DNA of 64,000 nucleotides, taken from assembly GCA_026874595.1 (NCBI GenBank), contig CM049320.1, forward strand, positions 53,783,070 through 53,847,069. The letters run 5' to 3'. A model generated the notes under the pieces. That model was not told where the DNA came from and searched no databases. It worked only from the letters and a program-made list of their open reading frames with translations. The DNA comes from Sipunculus nudus (taxonomy: Eukaryota; Annelida; Sipuncula; Golfingiida; Sipunculidae). Position 1 is the stretch's first letter. Every line of letters starts with the position of its first letter. Below are positions 34,400-46,675 of this stretch, piece after piece. The position numbers were made by a program, and so were the translations under genes.

Positions 34400-35125
34400 G
34401 ATTTCTCTGTACAATTTTGTAGGGCTACCCTGTGGACCTGATGACGTAGGTTCACTTCACTCTACCACATCTGATTAATCGCTTCATTACAATTCAGTGT
34501 AAACTCCAGTGATAGAGTACATTACCATTTTAAAAGAAAGTGTCTTATGGTGCAAAGATGTTGTTTTCTTCCCACTTTTCCTGTAACCTGTGTTTTTTGT
34601 GTTAGGCAGCAAAAATATCAGAATTAAGTCTGTCACAAGGGCACATTTTTAACCGAAAGATCCAGGAACGCCAAACATTAAATGCTAACTGGAAAACCAG
34701 AAAATATGTCACTATGATCTATATTTCCTGAGTTATAGAGGGAAAACCTCTAAAGTAATTTTCCATTTTTAACAGGGCACCAATCGTAACCATACGATCC
34801 AGGAACATAAAACTTCGCATGCGAACTTGTCCTGGTAGGTCCTCTGTTGGAACAAGAATATAGGTCACCCATTCTGATGCACAGTGTTGTACAGAGTGAT
34901 GTTAGACCCCTTGGTCTTTTGTTGAGAATGACAGACTGCAGCTATAACTCTGATGCATAGATGGTAGTAATTAGACCGAGGATGTTTAAATTTAATCATA
35001 TACAGACACGATCTCATAAACTCTCTTTGCAAATACCAAATTAGGTCACTGATGACTTAAATTTCTGTTCTATGGCTTTTACGAGTGTCGGATTCAGCTG
35101 AGCGTCATGGCCCATGGGCCACTAC
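34400..35125 (+). repeat. Diverged interspersed repeat with internal duplication
   Basis: Two related segments (about 34630-34695 and 34775-34840) share gggcac, aaccnnangatccaggaac and a downstream aactt/aactgg part, about 150 bp apart. The block ends with attcagctgagcgtcatggcccatgggcc, the same terminus seen near 52405. The layout of repeated units followed by this terminus is shared with the 51.6-52.4 kb block. Confidence 0.55.
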
Positions 35126-35129
35126 TAGA

Positions 35130-36200
35130 CACTAACAAGTAATACGACTACTCGTCTGAAGTAACTAATTGTCTGAAATTCATACCGCTTGTACCTTCGT
35201 CGTGCAATCATGGTAATTTACAGCTATCGGTATTATGCCGGTCGAATTACTAGACTCAATAGTTAAAAACGTCGCATAATAATTAACAGGTACTCACTGG
35301 CGGTCGTATCGTTAAGACAGTTTCATCATTTGTTTAAAAATCTTTTTAATTGCGTAGAATAATTCGACTGCCGGAATATATATATATTTTTAATTCAGGA
35401 AGACAATCCGCACAACCGCCCGTTTTCTCTGAGTTATCGCAGTCGCTGAGCAACTATATAAGAGGAATCGTACAGGACCCATGTTTTGCGTGATAGCCTC
35501 CCGAACTGGGCTGTGCGCTCTCCAAAGTGCGAGTCTCAAGACGCAATCAGTTTTAGTCCGACCATTCGTTAGACCACACTGCGGGAAATTAATGTACATT
35601 GGGACACCTCTGTAAGGTTAAGTAGACACACGCCACCTGTATCTGGTCTCTCCTGTGTAATGACAATGTTATTTCATTATGCGATTCCGCCCACATGTGT
35701 GTCTCCATGTCTCAGAGGAATCGGTCCAGTGACGTCTCAAAGAGGTTCAGTTTCATAAGCCTAATAACCGGTTTTATGATTAGCAGGATGTTAAAATCCT
35801 TTGTGACCGGAATGATCTTCATTTTCCCAAAATAATCCAGGGTCAACGAACCTAATACAATACCATTTAATTTCACAGAATATCTTCGTAACATACATAC
35901 ATATTCAGTATGTCTAGATTTATGTGTTCGTAAAACAGCACGTATTTGTAAATATAATATACTCTGGTATACATCTTTAAGATAATTTTCAATATAACTA
36001 GGAGGAGTAGATAAACATCTGTTTTTTTTTTTTTTTTTTTTAATTTTAACACTTGGACAATCAAGTTAAAATAAACATGGAAATAAACACTGCTGTAGGT
36101 TAGCGTTTAGCATATTCAATATAAATCGTAACCTTTGATGTCATTTTATAGAAAGTTACATTATGTAATATCGTATTTCCTTGATCAAACTATGAGCCTT
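35130..36200. other. Non-coding stretch
   Basis: Includes a poly-T run (36022-36042). The 35400-35600 part has weak tRNA-like words on the minus strand, but no acceptable cloverleaf. Confidence 0.3.
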
Positions 36201-36320
36201 AAATAGTCGCCTGCCTTATTTTGTGGCCCCGGAAACCAACGTCTCATTAAAAAAAACACCGGCCTTTAATAGATGCCGGTCTTGTTCAGAGGCTGAGTGT
36301 CAGAGAGACGGGCGATTGTT
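36190..36320. repeat. Possible MITE end (AATAGTCGCCTGCC type)
   Basis: The words ttaaatagtcgcctgcctta and ctttaatagatgccggtctt are imperfect repeats of the AATAGACGCCGG type common in subterminal transposon arrays. Boundaries are not visible. Confidence 0.3.
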
Positions 36321-36781
36321 GTATGAATTTCGGTTTGTGTGTGTGTGTTTGTGTGTTGAAATAGGTTTAATTCTACTTATAATCTTTCTTTGCTCTAAAC
36401 ATATAATTTGCCATAACAGACATCAAATATTCCCAATTTGTCCATTGAAATTAAAGCCGATCATCGATCCTTGTAAACGCTACACAAATATTGTCAGTAG
36501 TGAGAAGGGTAACACTCAGACGAGCATGTTATTAAGCAAATACGCGCCCCTTGCTTCCACTTTTGAAGCGCGTCCACAATGCTACCAAAACCACGCTTCA
36601 GAGAAATTCTTAAAAGTAATGTTATATTCTTGAAGGTTATAAATGGTGTTTACCCGTGTCGACCATACCAGTACATACCAGGCCAGAAAAGCTTGAATAC
36701 GCTGTTTCAAGCTGAATCAGTTAAGAGTCAGGAGGAAAGTATCATGAACACGAAATTACGCAGTGCCGTTTTATGTACCAA

Positions 36782-36801
36782 CCCCCCCCCCCCCCCCCCC
36801 C
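36782..36801. repeat. Poly-C tract
   Basis: A run of about 20 C residues. Confidence 0.95.
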
Positions 36802-37302
36802 GTACTCCGATTGAACCAATGTTACCAGTTGTACGTGATGCACAGTTTATAGAAGAGCTCCCGCTTGAGCAAGATCGGACCAGATGCCTGCAGCGAAGAA
36901 ACGTCTTATTAGACGGGTTAATATACGGACTGACCCCCAAAAAATGCAAAATTTTATTTTTTGGTGGTTTTATGTTAGGTTGGGTCTAGTGTACAACATA
37001 CTAAAAGTTGGACAAAATTGGAGTATGGGAAAGTGTTCAAATTCGAACATTATTTTTGTCGATTTTTAGGCCATTTTCCATTTACATGTGGATCTCTTAA
37101 CTCGGTCAGTATTCATGAAAAATCAATAAAACTTGCATTTTCCCTCAGGTTTTCAGGGTCAGTCTTTCATATGAAACTCTTACCAGCGATGTTGAGTCAC
37201 CCCTTATACCATATCTAGGGATACCCTCACCCCTAAGCTCCTTGTTCAACCTCCCCGATTCACACACTGATATATACGTCATTATACTTGATCCAAAATT
37301 GT

Positions 37303-37735
37303 TCACACATCGTCATCATCTTCTTCTATCACTGGATCATTTGTCATATTTTCACAGTTGCCATTTTGGCAATGTCCGCATGCACTGGTACACTCTAGTC
37401 CATGCATGCTTACTGCAGGTACACCTTAGAGTATTGCATCTTTCCCAACAGTTGCAGTGAATCATCTGAATCAGTGCATCTGGAGCAGGGCTTTTGTATG
37501 TCATCACTGGAACAAGTTTGTCCCCTTCTACCTTCCATTCCCACTCAGATGGCTCCATTAGGCTACATCACTACATCCCATCCACTCCATAACCTGGTAG
37601 TAAGTCCGCAGGGAATGAAATTTACAGGCGAAGGCAGTTGGTGGAAGTCTTTCAGGCGTGACAAACATTTAGCTCTCGCAACCTTCTTGCAGAGCATATT
37701 GTATCTGATTGGTACAGTGGCGTTATATTGACCCG
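37303..37735 (-). pseudogene. Decayed coding remnant with a CXC-like Cys cluster
   Basis: Successive minus-strand frames, offset by frameshifts, give coherent protein: IRYNMLCKKVARAK, then LPPT..CKFHSLRTYYQVMEWMG, then DKLVPVMTYKSPAPDALIQM followed by CNCWERCNTLRCTCSKH. A 4-base duplication (catgcatg) shifts the frame to HGLECTSACGHCQNGNC and the acidic end DPVIEEDDDDV before TGA. The Cys pattern C-x-C-x3-C-x4-C-x-C recalls CXC/CRC-type domains. From memory, proteins with LVPV...PAPD...CNC are abundant in invertebrate and fish genomes and behave like mobile-element genes. At least three frame breaks mean it is dead. Confidence 0.65.
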
Positions 37736-37739
37736 TCTA

Positions 37740-39200
37740 TATACCTTTGACTGTTTCGTCGCCTATCCATATATTTAGTTCAGTGGTGTTTGACTACGAT
37801 ACAAACACATTTTTGGGGGAAAGAGAGCTTTATTATCATTTTCACGGTGTGACATTAAAACTACCTCATCATGGTAAAGTATCTTATTTTTAGCACAACT
37901 GTAACATATTGACAACTGGAAGTAAATTTTACTTCAGTCATTGTCCGGCTCATTAAGAAAAAAATTTTCTGACGTTGTCTAAATGGCAGAAACTGCAAGT
38001 TTAAATGGCATTCGTCTCAAAGCTCGTCGTTTCATTGGTCGAATTCGGCTCTCGATTGGCATGGCTGGGCCTTTGCACTCGGCTGCTGGGATCAGTTGAG
38101 GGAATGTATGCTGCTTCTGCCTTTGTGGCGGTGGTTGTTGTGGCTTTTCTGAAAGGTCACCGGTGCAGGTAAAACAGTGGCGGTCTCTCGCGACTTCCTG
38201 CTTGGCTTGGTGGCATCACGTCAACCTGTAGCTGCCCAAAAAAGCGAAAAACAGTCACTGTTCATTTTTGTCCAAGAAGACACGGGCCGTACAGCCCCTA
38301 ACCGCCATCATATGCACAAGCAGTATGAACGTATTTGTAGCGGGCACATGGTCTGTTTTATATAAGGGATATAGACATTTTTAAACCGGGAATTTATACA
38401 ATTAGCTTGCCATAACAGAATTTCGTCATAATAGAATGAGCTACCCGAGATCATTATGAAATTTCTTTCTTTTATAGACACAAATCGTTTGGAGCTTAGA
38501 AGCCGAAGATTATACAGATATTACGAAAATTGCTACCGTCTTCTGTCAGACAGTCATAATCATAATCCAAATACCGTAGGTGCAGGAGATGGAACTTATT
38601 GTACACGGTTGTACCAGAAACTTATGTGCAACCAGTAACAATGTCAGAAAGATGGCAGTGCCATGCATGGATTATTTATTATCCAGGGATTTACCCACGC
38701 CCACGGTTCAAAGGTCCTATGGTCAGAGCCCTTCAAATTAATACAATAGCATTGTGATTACAAATCCGTAATCCATTTATATTCAGTCCCATGTCGAATA
38801 AAATTTAATTAGCGTACAGCTGTAATTTCCTACTATTGTGCACCCATTCAGGTCGGCGGTCCGTTACAAATTGTCTTATACTCAAAATGGTCCCTCAGGA
38901 TGAACTAAAGCGTGAAGCGTGTAATAACAATAAGATGAAACTTATTGTATAGAATTCGCTGGGGTGACCTTAAGCCCTTAAGGATATTGTATACGGCTTC
39001 TGCGTTATTTACGCCACGGCGTGGTCAGCATCCGTCCTAGTGAAGCGTGTTATTTGAGATCACTCCTGGTAAAGTACTCAGTGCCTGGTTGAACATGCAT
39101 GCGCTCTCAGACTGACTTTTTAGCCACAGTGCTTATGTAGCATATCCTGCTAGCTTATAACTCCGGATATTTATACAAATCACTATCCAATTATAATCTC
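37740..39200. other. Non-coding stretch
   Basis: The 37990-38340 part has higher GC and may belong to the same decayed element as 37303-37735, but I could not extend the protein into it. Confidence 0.3.
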
Positions 39201-39224
39201 TCTCTATCTCTCTCTCTCTCTCTC
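39195..39224. repeat. (CT)n microsatellite
   Basis: About 29 bp of CT with one interruption. Confidence 0.9.
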
Positions 39225-39448
39225 GTCTGAAGCAAAGTCTGCATCGTATCCCATTCTGTTGGCATAGCACCAAGATGGTTAATTATTATTAACTAGCGTT
39301 TCTTGTTTTCAGACGGGTCTATACGATTTCGTTCGTATATCGTTTCCCATGGACCGAGTTCGAACTCAGCTTGGATTTCAGTGGGCCGAGCTGGTCAGAT
39401 TCGATTTGAATAACAACTGTTTAGTGCCACCACTGTCAACTATAATTT

Positions 39449-39496
<48 letters not shown>
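39449..39496. repeat. (TA)n microsatellite
   Basis: About 47 bp of TA. Confidence 0.95.
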
Positions 39497-39499
<3 letters not shown>

Positions 39500-39549
39500 A
39501 ACAACGGTGAAGAAAACGAAGTAAAAGTCATGAGGGAAAACCTTGTTTT

Positions 39550-40005
39550 CAGTGGCGTCAATTTATCTTCAAGGGGGAGGGGGATGACTCGCAGGCTCAC
39601 ACAGTCACACACACACACACACACACATACATGCATATATGCATATATATACATATATATACCCTTTTAGTGTCTGTATGGCACATTTCAAATATATTAG
39701 CGTCTGTATGATACATTTCAAAAATACATTCTAAATATATTACATTGAGTATAGGGTTTTACAAAATAAGTTATTTTGTTTCCAGTATAAGTTAATTCTA
39801 GACCAGGTTTCAATACCATATTTCATAGTCAACTCACAAATGGAACCGAAGTCTAAACTTCTTTTTATTAATATTTTTCATTTGCAGTACATAAATTTTA
39901 TTCGAAATAGTGGGGGATGATTACATTGACCTTTCCCCCTTGCCAAAAAGTGGGAGATACCCCCCCCCCCCTCCCCCCCACACACACACCTTTTTGACGC
40001 CCCCG
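39550..40005. mobile_element. hAT-like MITE, complete copy A (456 bp)
   Basis: The left end CAGTGGCGTCAA and right end TTGACGCCCCCG are inverted repeats matching at 10 of 12 positions. The flanks are cttgtttt (39542-39549) and cttgtgtt (40006-40013), an 8-bp target-site duplication with one mismatch, as expected for the hAT superfamily. Inside are G-rich (left) and C-rich (right) blocks, (CA)n and gtgggggatgattacattgac near the right end. No transposase. Further copies lie at 46085-46380, 46571-46640 and 49335-49656. Confidence 0.72.
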
Positions 40006-40030
40006 CTTGTGTTCAACAGGATTGTGAGGT

Positions 40031-40104
40031 GATATCGACAAGTTCAAAATGCATGCCAGAGTGATATCGACAAGTTCAAACGCATACCAGAGCGAAATCG
40101 ACTT
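40031..40104. repeat. 32-bp tandem repeat, about 2.3 copies
   Basis: gatatcgacaagttcaaa-gcat-ccagag occurs at 40031 and 40063, followed by a partial gaaatcgac. Confidence 0.85.
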
Positions 40105-40710
40105 CTTATGTAAAAATGTATCTGCCAAATGGAAACCGACATAATAAAATATTCACCCTTCAGGGAAGGTTATACAAACTTGGGTCAGTGAATCAAGCTG
40201 ATATTATGGTTCCGCGGTTTTCCACCTTTGATACCCGCCCCTGGAATACCGGACCCATGAGAGCAACAACGCTCCAAACACAATCAATACTCACCCAAAC
40301 AATATTAACACGGCCGTGAAACACACCACTAGAAACTCCAGTGACCAGAATAACAATGATCCGGGAACCTGCCAAGACGCTTCACCCACAGGCACTTTCC
40401 AATGAACTTTGACCACACATGCCAGCTGACATTCCTTCTTATAAAACGATTGTGTGGGAATTTTTATATAAAGAATTAAGCTTTGTTCGGTTTTAAACTG
40501 ACGTGGCTATACAGCTTTCCTATATTTTAAGGAAATTTTACAACTGCTAAAACTTGGGATAAAGAGTTCCCCTTATGCATGAAATAAGGCTTAAAGATAT
40601 ACAGGACCACCCATAAAGCAACAGCTGACAGCCCAGGGACCCAGGATCAACAGAGAAAGAACCCTTATTATTTTAAGGATGAACCATTATTGGCTGATCT
40701 TGAGTTGTAT

Positions 40711-40711
40711 A

Positions 40712-40751
<40 letters not shown>
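40711..40751. repeat. (TA)n microsatellite
   Basis: About 40 bp of TA. Confidence 0.95.
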
Positions 40752-40754
<3 letters not shown>

Positions 40755-41034
40755 TTTAAGAATCAATTATGAATGGAAATGTGTAACACTTTACATTAAT
40801 ATCACGGAAATATTATAAAAGACTGTTGGCGAACCTATACTGAGCCAATTATATGGTGAATAGCTTTGATATGAGTGACCGAGGAGATCCAATTATTTAC
40901 TGAATGACATAAAAATGTATGGTTTCTCAGTTGGGGTGGGAATTAAGAAATAAGAGCTGCACAAATACAAAATTAAAGCGGCGCATTTCCATTTCCAACT
41001 GCAAAATAAGTGGAAGCTTCACGCAAGATACTAT

Positions 41035-41510
41035 GGTTGCCTTTTTGTTCGCGAGGGTTACAAAATTCGCGTTATTCGCGAAAGGGAGATTATCGCGAAA
41101 ATAGAACCTTCATAAATATAAATATCCAAATACACCGGTGAAGATTCGTTTACGGTAGCTTCGTGGGCATGTCATATAAATAACTTTGCTTGTGGCATCG
41201 GAAGACAACATTTTGATGTTTATAATATGAATTAACATATTGTTTATGTTTTCCGTAAAACAATAATTGGTATTATAAACATTTTTTACTTATTTTTAGA
41301 ATTTTACATTATCCGCCTATAATGGAAAAGAATGTATATTCCAGTTTGATGTTCAGTGGGTCCTTTTTAAAATGCACAGTATTTGCCGACACATTAACTA
41401 TTTCGTGCAATAAAGGATATACGTTTTCTAGTTTAGTGGATGGCAAGGTCGCGAAATTCAATCCCCTACGAAACACTGGAAAATGGAAATCGTGAAATTT
41501 TCACCTCTCG
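41035..41510. repeat. Possible MITE with TCGCGAAAATT-type words
   Basis: The words aaaattcgcgttattcgcgaaa, tatcgcgaaaata (41040-41105), tcgcgaaattcaatccc and atcgtgaaattttcacc (41450-41505) are variants of one motif bracketing about 450 bp. This resembles CGCGAAA-rich non-autonomous elements seen in invertebrates. Termini are not defined. Confidence 0.4.
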
Positions 41511-41833
41511 AATATGAAGCCAACTACAGAATACCCTGCATCTTTTGCTTAACAAAGATGAAGACCAGTATATATAGACACTTATTAACTAAAACAATTG
41601 TTGAAGCCTACATAGATACCTCCGGACGCTATTCAAACCTTGTGTTGTACACAGTGTCACTGTTCACTAATATGACATCTACACGTGAAAGCTCTAGCAC
41701 AATGAAGCCTCTAATTGCATCCCCAAAGCTCTGCCAGTACAAAGAAATTGTCTCATTTCACAATGGATATGAAAGCGTTTTAAAGATTAAATTTAAGATG
41801 AACTGTTATGATCCAGATTATCTTAAAGTTTAG
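41483..41833 (+). CDS. Candidate coding stretch, unrecognised
   Basis: A 116-codon plus frame. Its first part overlaps a CGCGAAA-type repeat, but from about 41610 the reading (YIDTSGRYSNLVLYTVSLFT, then KLCQYKEIV and KMNCYDPDYLKV before TAG) looks protein-like and is followed by AT-rich sequence. An acceptor near 41608 (aattgttgaag) is weak. Possibly a terminal exon. Confidence 0.3.
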   Translation: MEIVKFSPLEYEANYRIPCIFCLTKMKTSIYRHLLTKTIVEAYIDTSGRYSNLVLYTVSLFTNMTSTRESSSTMKPLIASPKLCQYKEIVSFHNGYESVLKIKFKMNCYDPDYLKV

Positions 41834-41839
41834 CAGGTT

Positions 41840-43600
41840 ATTCCTCGTGTGTTCACAGAGCGTTTAAGACATCAGCGCTTAAGGTAACATGTTTTAATAC
41901 TTACATTTTACTATAACATTTGTATAACAATTCAGATCAGTTTGTATCTACAGCGACTTCTGAGAGTAATCTATCAATAATGTATTAAAAATAAATATCA
42001 TATTGCTGATCTCGCGGGAGAAATGTTGTTCGGACCATTAATGCGCGCTATATAGAGATTGGTATATAGAGATTCGAGATTTCTCCTGGGAATAATGCTT
42101 ATACTAATGATATTAAATTGTAATGGTAATATCACTATATAAAATAAAGCCTTTAAATGAATTTTGAGTATTTAAGATCATTTTGCCTAATTAAACATGT
42201 GTCCCTCAAGCTGTTGGTTAGTGTATGATATAATCAAACAATTGTTTAATTATTTTAATTATTTAATTATAATAATCTTATGGTAAATTAATTGTTTTTG
42301 TTCATGGTTTAATTATCCAAATGCCAGTATATTTCCCAATAATATATTCTTTATCAGGTATAAATCACCAATATTATATCAAAGATCAGCTTTTTTTTAT
42401 ATATTCATAACAAACTTCACTGTTGTTCTTTCCGATGTAAATGATATTCAACTTAGACAGCTTTTGAAACACTCCAAAGGGTCTGAAATTTGCTTTTAAA
42501 TTAATGAATAATTTTCTACAGCTTTTTCCCCATTCCCCCAACGTTTCCCTTAATGCCAGTCGTAGCGACGACAGATGATCCTTGCTTTTAATTAAACATT
42601 CAAATAAGTGGTTACTTTATCTTTATTTACTTAATATCTTAATCTTGGTATATATTTTGTTTGCAGGTAAAGTGTCATGCTCATTGGTGAAGTGTTTCGC
42701 AGATGGAAGTAGACTTTAAACATAAGTATTCCTTTCAAAAGTAGGGAAGTAAACGTTACGGGACGCAGACTTGACCCCCTTTTTTCCGCATTACGCGTAA
42801 TTCTTTGATTTCTATTTTTCGTAAATTTTAGGTCGAGATGGGTAAGGGCCCCTTATATAAGTCCGCCCTTGCAATAGCGGATGAATATACCGGACACGAA
42901 AGCTATCGTAGACGTGACATAAACAAAATGTTAATAAAGACGGTTATTACCCCTCGTTCTAGACAAGTCATATCCATCCAGACTTTGTGCAAACAATCTA
43001 CTATCTGCAGCTTTGAATATCAAAGAGTAACATTGCTTTTCCGGTGATCTAGAATAGAAATGATTGCTTCTGGGAGCTGAAATAATGAATATTTTACACG
43101 TTACACCACCACAATCACCCATGATTAAATCCCACACAGACACACAGGGATTTCTATTCCCCAGAGGCAATTTTGCCACCCAGACGTCGATATATATAAA
43201 TGTTCTATAGACGCTTGGATGACAGATTCATCCATTTGTTTCTGATCAGTTGTACATTATATTGATACACTCGTCTTATGTGACAGTACTCCGTCATTTT
43301 CTTCGGCCTATCAAAATATCATTTTCTCAGCCTCAGGCAAACATTAAAGCCAGCTTAAAGCTGCCTGATTAAGAGAACGTATATATGATTTCTAGCTTGT
43401 TCTGTGTACATATTTCAATTACCTGAAGTTAATTACTGCTAAGAAAGGTTCCTTCAAAGAAGCATTATCTAGTTACATAAAAAACATGCAGCTGTACCCA
43501 TCACGTGCGTGTTTTTTATTTATTTTTTTCATCTAATTTACTCCATATCCTCTAGTTATCCTTGTATCTGATATATTAGTCATGAAAGTTCACCCTGAAT
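41840..43600. other. Non-coding stretch
   Basis: AT-rich, with a plus and a minus frame around 42838-43179 that lack support. Confidence 0.3.
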
Positions 43601-43607
43601 GCTGTTG

Positions 43608-43912
43608 TCATAACCTGGTGTGGCAACAGGATAATTGGCTTCGGTATAATACGTCGTCATTTTTATCGGCTATTTCTTCGAATTCAAGTGCGTTTTTATG
43701 AGCCGTGATGTAGCTAAACAACAGTTTATTTGCGTCCGACGCACATACATACCACACCCGTGCATTATCTGGCCCATTGAGAACCTGGGGCCTAAATAGA
43801 TTGGGTGAAGGGATAATTTCATAGATCTCAAGCGTTTCGTGACAGCGTCGTATGTAAGTAAATCTAAACCTAACTAGATTTATATTCTCTAACGGCCCTT
43901 GGATGAAGATAT
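43608..43912 (-). pseudogene. Coding-like exon interrupted by a transposon
   Basis: The minus frame reads IFIQGPLENINLVRFRFTYI, continues through NGPDNARVWYVCASDANKLL and ends SCCHTRL before TGA at 43608, about 100 codons of ordinary composition. At its upstream edge it meets the hAT-like element. Across the element (45413-45425) the same frame continues up to an acceptor tttttatcaaccag. With one target-site copy removed, the exon would be continuous and phase 1. This suggests an exon split by insertion. The family is unrecognised, and upstream exons were not found. Confidence 0.42.
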
Positions 43913-44018
43913 CAGGGGCGTAGCCGGTGGGGGGGGGGGGCACGGAGGGGGCCATGCCCCCCCCCCCCTGGTCGCATCCAGTCCTCGCCGTACTTTCGGA
44001 ATTTCACTTAAGCTAATA

Positions 44019-44021
<3 letters not shown>

Positions 44022-44093
<72 letters not shown>
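44022..44093. repeat. (TA)n microsatellite
   Basis: About 72 bp of uninterrupted TA. Confidence 0.95.
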
Positions 44094-44096
<3 letters not shown>

Positions 44097-44299
44097 TTAA
44101 ATGGCCTTTGCTATCTGTGGCGGATACGGAGGGGGCGCCTTCGGCGCGCGGCCTCCGCTGAGCTTTAATATCTCTCCGTTCATCTATTTTCCCAAGTTTT
44201 AATGTTTAAGTGATTAATTTTCGTTTTTCATATTTCTTTTTACTTATTAGCAATTAGATTTTATCTAAGTTATCTGCAGTTTATTACTTTCAAATTCAT

Positions 44300-44475
44300 T
44301 AGTTGAGGATGAGGATATTAATGAACAGCTGCAGAACAACTGCAGAGCACAAGACCCTGGTTGGGGTCGACTGTGAACAATCTCACTGCTCCTCTGGTGA
44401 TACCGGTACTCGAACTCGCGATCTGTGCTCTTAGGAGTCTTGTGTACTGTCGACACCAAGGACACCGGTAAAATA
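44300..44475 (-). mobile_element. Possible SINE, minus orientation
   Basis: On the minus strand gcgagttcgagtacc resembles pol III box B at tRNA-like distance from gtgtcgacagtacac. A body with cgaccccaaccagggtcttg follows. T-stem pairing is poor, so it is not a tRNA gene. It lies inside the hAT-like element. Confidence 0.35.
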
Positions 44476-45319
44476 CAAAGTTTAAGGCAGAAATAAATAT
44501 TAAAGGTTTGGTTCTCAGGCAGAGCCCGCGTCAATTTTTACTCCCCGCATCAAAATGTTTAATTTTGATTTTCATCTTTCAAGAAGATAAAATAATACAA
44601 TTTTGATCAGATTTCCTATGTTATGTAGTGCTTTTACCTGTTTAGCAAACATTTATGTTATTTTCAAGCTTTTGCCTGATCATATGACACTTTTATCAAA
44701 ACATACAAAAAAGGTAAAAGATAAAATATCGCCAGGCCGTGCTGATTTCTGGAAAAATGTGCCTGAGAACGAAACCTTATTCTTTGGCCTAACATAAGAC
44801 TTCAACATATCAGTTATTTCACTCCGAGCATTACATTTAAAGGATGATATTATGCAAGTTGTCAATGCGCCTTTGTGCCATTGACTTTAACATGTTGTAA
44901 ACGATTGAAATTTATATACTAATTTTGAAGAAATATAAATAGTAAATATTGAACCTCTCTACAGTTTGACTACATAACGCAAAGGCATAAGGGAAGAGTT
45001 TTTCAGTAACAGGAAATCCTCTTTTTTTGTGAAAATTGCCTCAAAACGTCCTCTATTTACATTGCATATTCAAAAAAAAAACCCAAGATGGGAGGGGGAT
45101 ACCCCTCCCATACCATCCCCATGTACCTGTAAGTAACTTTGATGAAACCATGGTTCATAGTTTAAAATTAAAAAAAAACAATTTTCATCCACTAAAATAT
45201 ATAAAGTATAGTTATAATAACAATAGTAATAATAATGAAAATAATAAGATATCCATACATATACACGTATATATAACAGTTTTCATAGTACCGATACTTG
45301 CATATTAGCAAACCCCCCT

Positions 45320-45342
45320 AACCCCCCCCCCCCCCCCCCCCC
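45320..45342. repeat. Poly-C tract
   Basis: About 22 C residues near the right end of the hAT-like element. Confidence 0.95.
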
Positions 45343-46084
45343 GTTTTCGAATTTCTGGATACGCCACTGATCATGGTCCCCTCCCTAAATCCTGGCTACG
45401 CCCCAGAAGATATGTTCCTGTTCATCTGGTTGATAAAAATTTTAGATGCGCCCATGTTCACAAAGAGTAAAAGCATGCAACCGACCACCACGTTATTTAG
45501 GTTATATAGTGTCAACTTCACAGAGTGCTTGAGAGGCCATTTGTGAACGCTACTGGCAGAAATAGAGCTGAGTCAAGTACAACGAACGCTAAGAAACACA
45601 GATTTACTGGTACTTTTCTGATGCCCTTAAGGAATTCATGCACTTCAACGCAGGGGATCACAGCGCACTTGAAAACGTAAAATCAGCAGTTTGTGTAATA
45701 TAGATTGGCTGACGTCCCGGAGAACCCTGTAACTTTAAAAGAAGTCAGGAGGCAAAGAGTCCTCTGTCGTTGCCGATATACTGGCGGATAGGATTAGTTT
45801 TAGAAAAAACAATAGACTGGTCGCTTCCATATTTTCTTTACTCGCGTGGTTTCATCTCTTGAGTGCCACAAAGTGCCATATGAAACGCAAAGCAGACTGT
45901 TGTTGCCATGGTGAATAGCCAACATATATTGTCACAATAATACATTTGTCTTAGGTTTGAATCGGATAAATTGTATTCGTTGGAAAGAAACATACTGCGC
46001 AATTGAAACGGAAAAAGAACTTGTGTATACCCTGGAATTAAACGACCGACAGTAGGAAGACTGATTTATGGAAATCTTATTGTC

Positions 46085-46380
46085 TTGGGGGGGGGGGGGG
46101 GGTGGGGGAGGTGCTGACTCGCAAGCGTCGGGGGGTTGGAGTTGGGTAGTGACAGGCATAGGAGGGTAATTGAGGTTGGGATATCAACAGACAGACCTAT
46201 ATTGTCTGTACGTCACAGTTTAAATATATACTAATTCAGTATAAGGATTAAAAAAATAAGGCATATATTAATCCTAAACTATTTTTAAATGTTGAACCAA
46301 GGTCTATTATTCTAAAATATCAATATATTTAATTTCCAACATGTAAATATATTTCTCTCAATATCAGGGGAGGGGGTTCT
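46085..46380. mobile_element. hAT-like MITE family, diverged copy D
   Basis: It starts with poly-G and gggggaggtgctgactcgca (compare gggggatgactcgcagg in copy A). It continues with tgtctgtacgtcacagtt and attcagtataaggatt, matching the interior of copies A and B. Termini are lost. Confidence 0.5.
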
Positions 46381-46570
46381 ACACAAGTTCTTTATCCGTT
46401 TCTATTATGTTTGACATTATTAAGTGGTCGCTAAGGGGATTTGGTTTTAAGTTTGTTTTTAACGGATCCTTTTTATTACATTTATTGTAGTGAGTGTATT
46501 CCTGAAATGCGCATCAACACGCACACACAGACGAACACAAACACACAATACTACACAACACCCTCACATT

Positions 46571-46640
46571 CAGTGGCGTCAATTAACCTTCCAGAGTGGG
46601 GGGGGGAGGGGATGACACGCAGACCAAACACACACATATA
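46571..46640 (+). mobile_element. hAT-like MITE family, left end (copy C)
   Basis: cagtggcgtcaattaacctt is followed by a poly-G block and gatgacacgcagacc, nearly the left 60 bp of copy A. The remainder is replaced by a different sequence. Confidence 0.65.
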
Positions 46641-46674
46641 TAATATATTTGCAAAGGATGATGACTAGTTAAAA

Positions 46675-46675
<1 letters not shown>

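Larger units (their letters stand above)
43913..45405. mobile_element. hAT-like element, 1.49 kb, with 8-bp target-site duplication
   Basis: GAAGATAT flanks both sides (43905-43912 and 45406-45413). The left end is caggggcgtagccgg and the right end reversed is tggggcgtagccagg, a good inverted repeat. Inside are poly-G and poly-C runs, a 70-bp (TA)n, a second end-like word (gatacgccactg at about 45358) hinting at nesting, and a SINE-like segment. No transposase frame is seen. Confidence 0.68.

Noticed and set aside
36223-36989. Two overlapping 136-codon plus frames
   Set aside because: They run through a poly-C tract and a possible MITE end, no splice sites fit and composition is uneven.
39195-39224. 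Polypyrimidine tract of an acceptor
   Set aside because: The CT run is not followed by an AG leading into an open exon.
45660-45800. Additional exons of the interrupted gene on the minus strand
   Set aside because: Short frames with an acceptor-like site exist, but phases do not fit the exon at 43.6 kb and stops occur within 20-30 codons.
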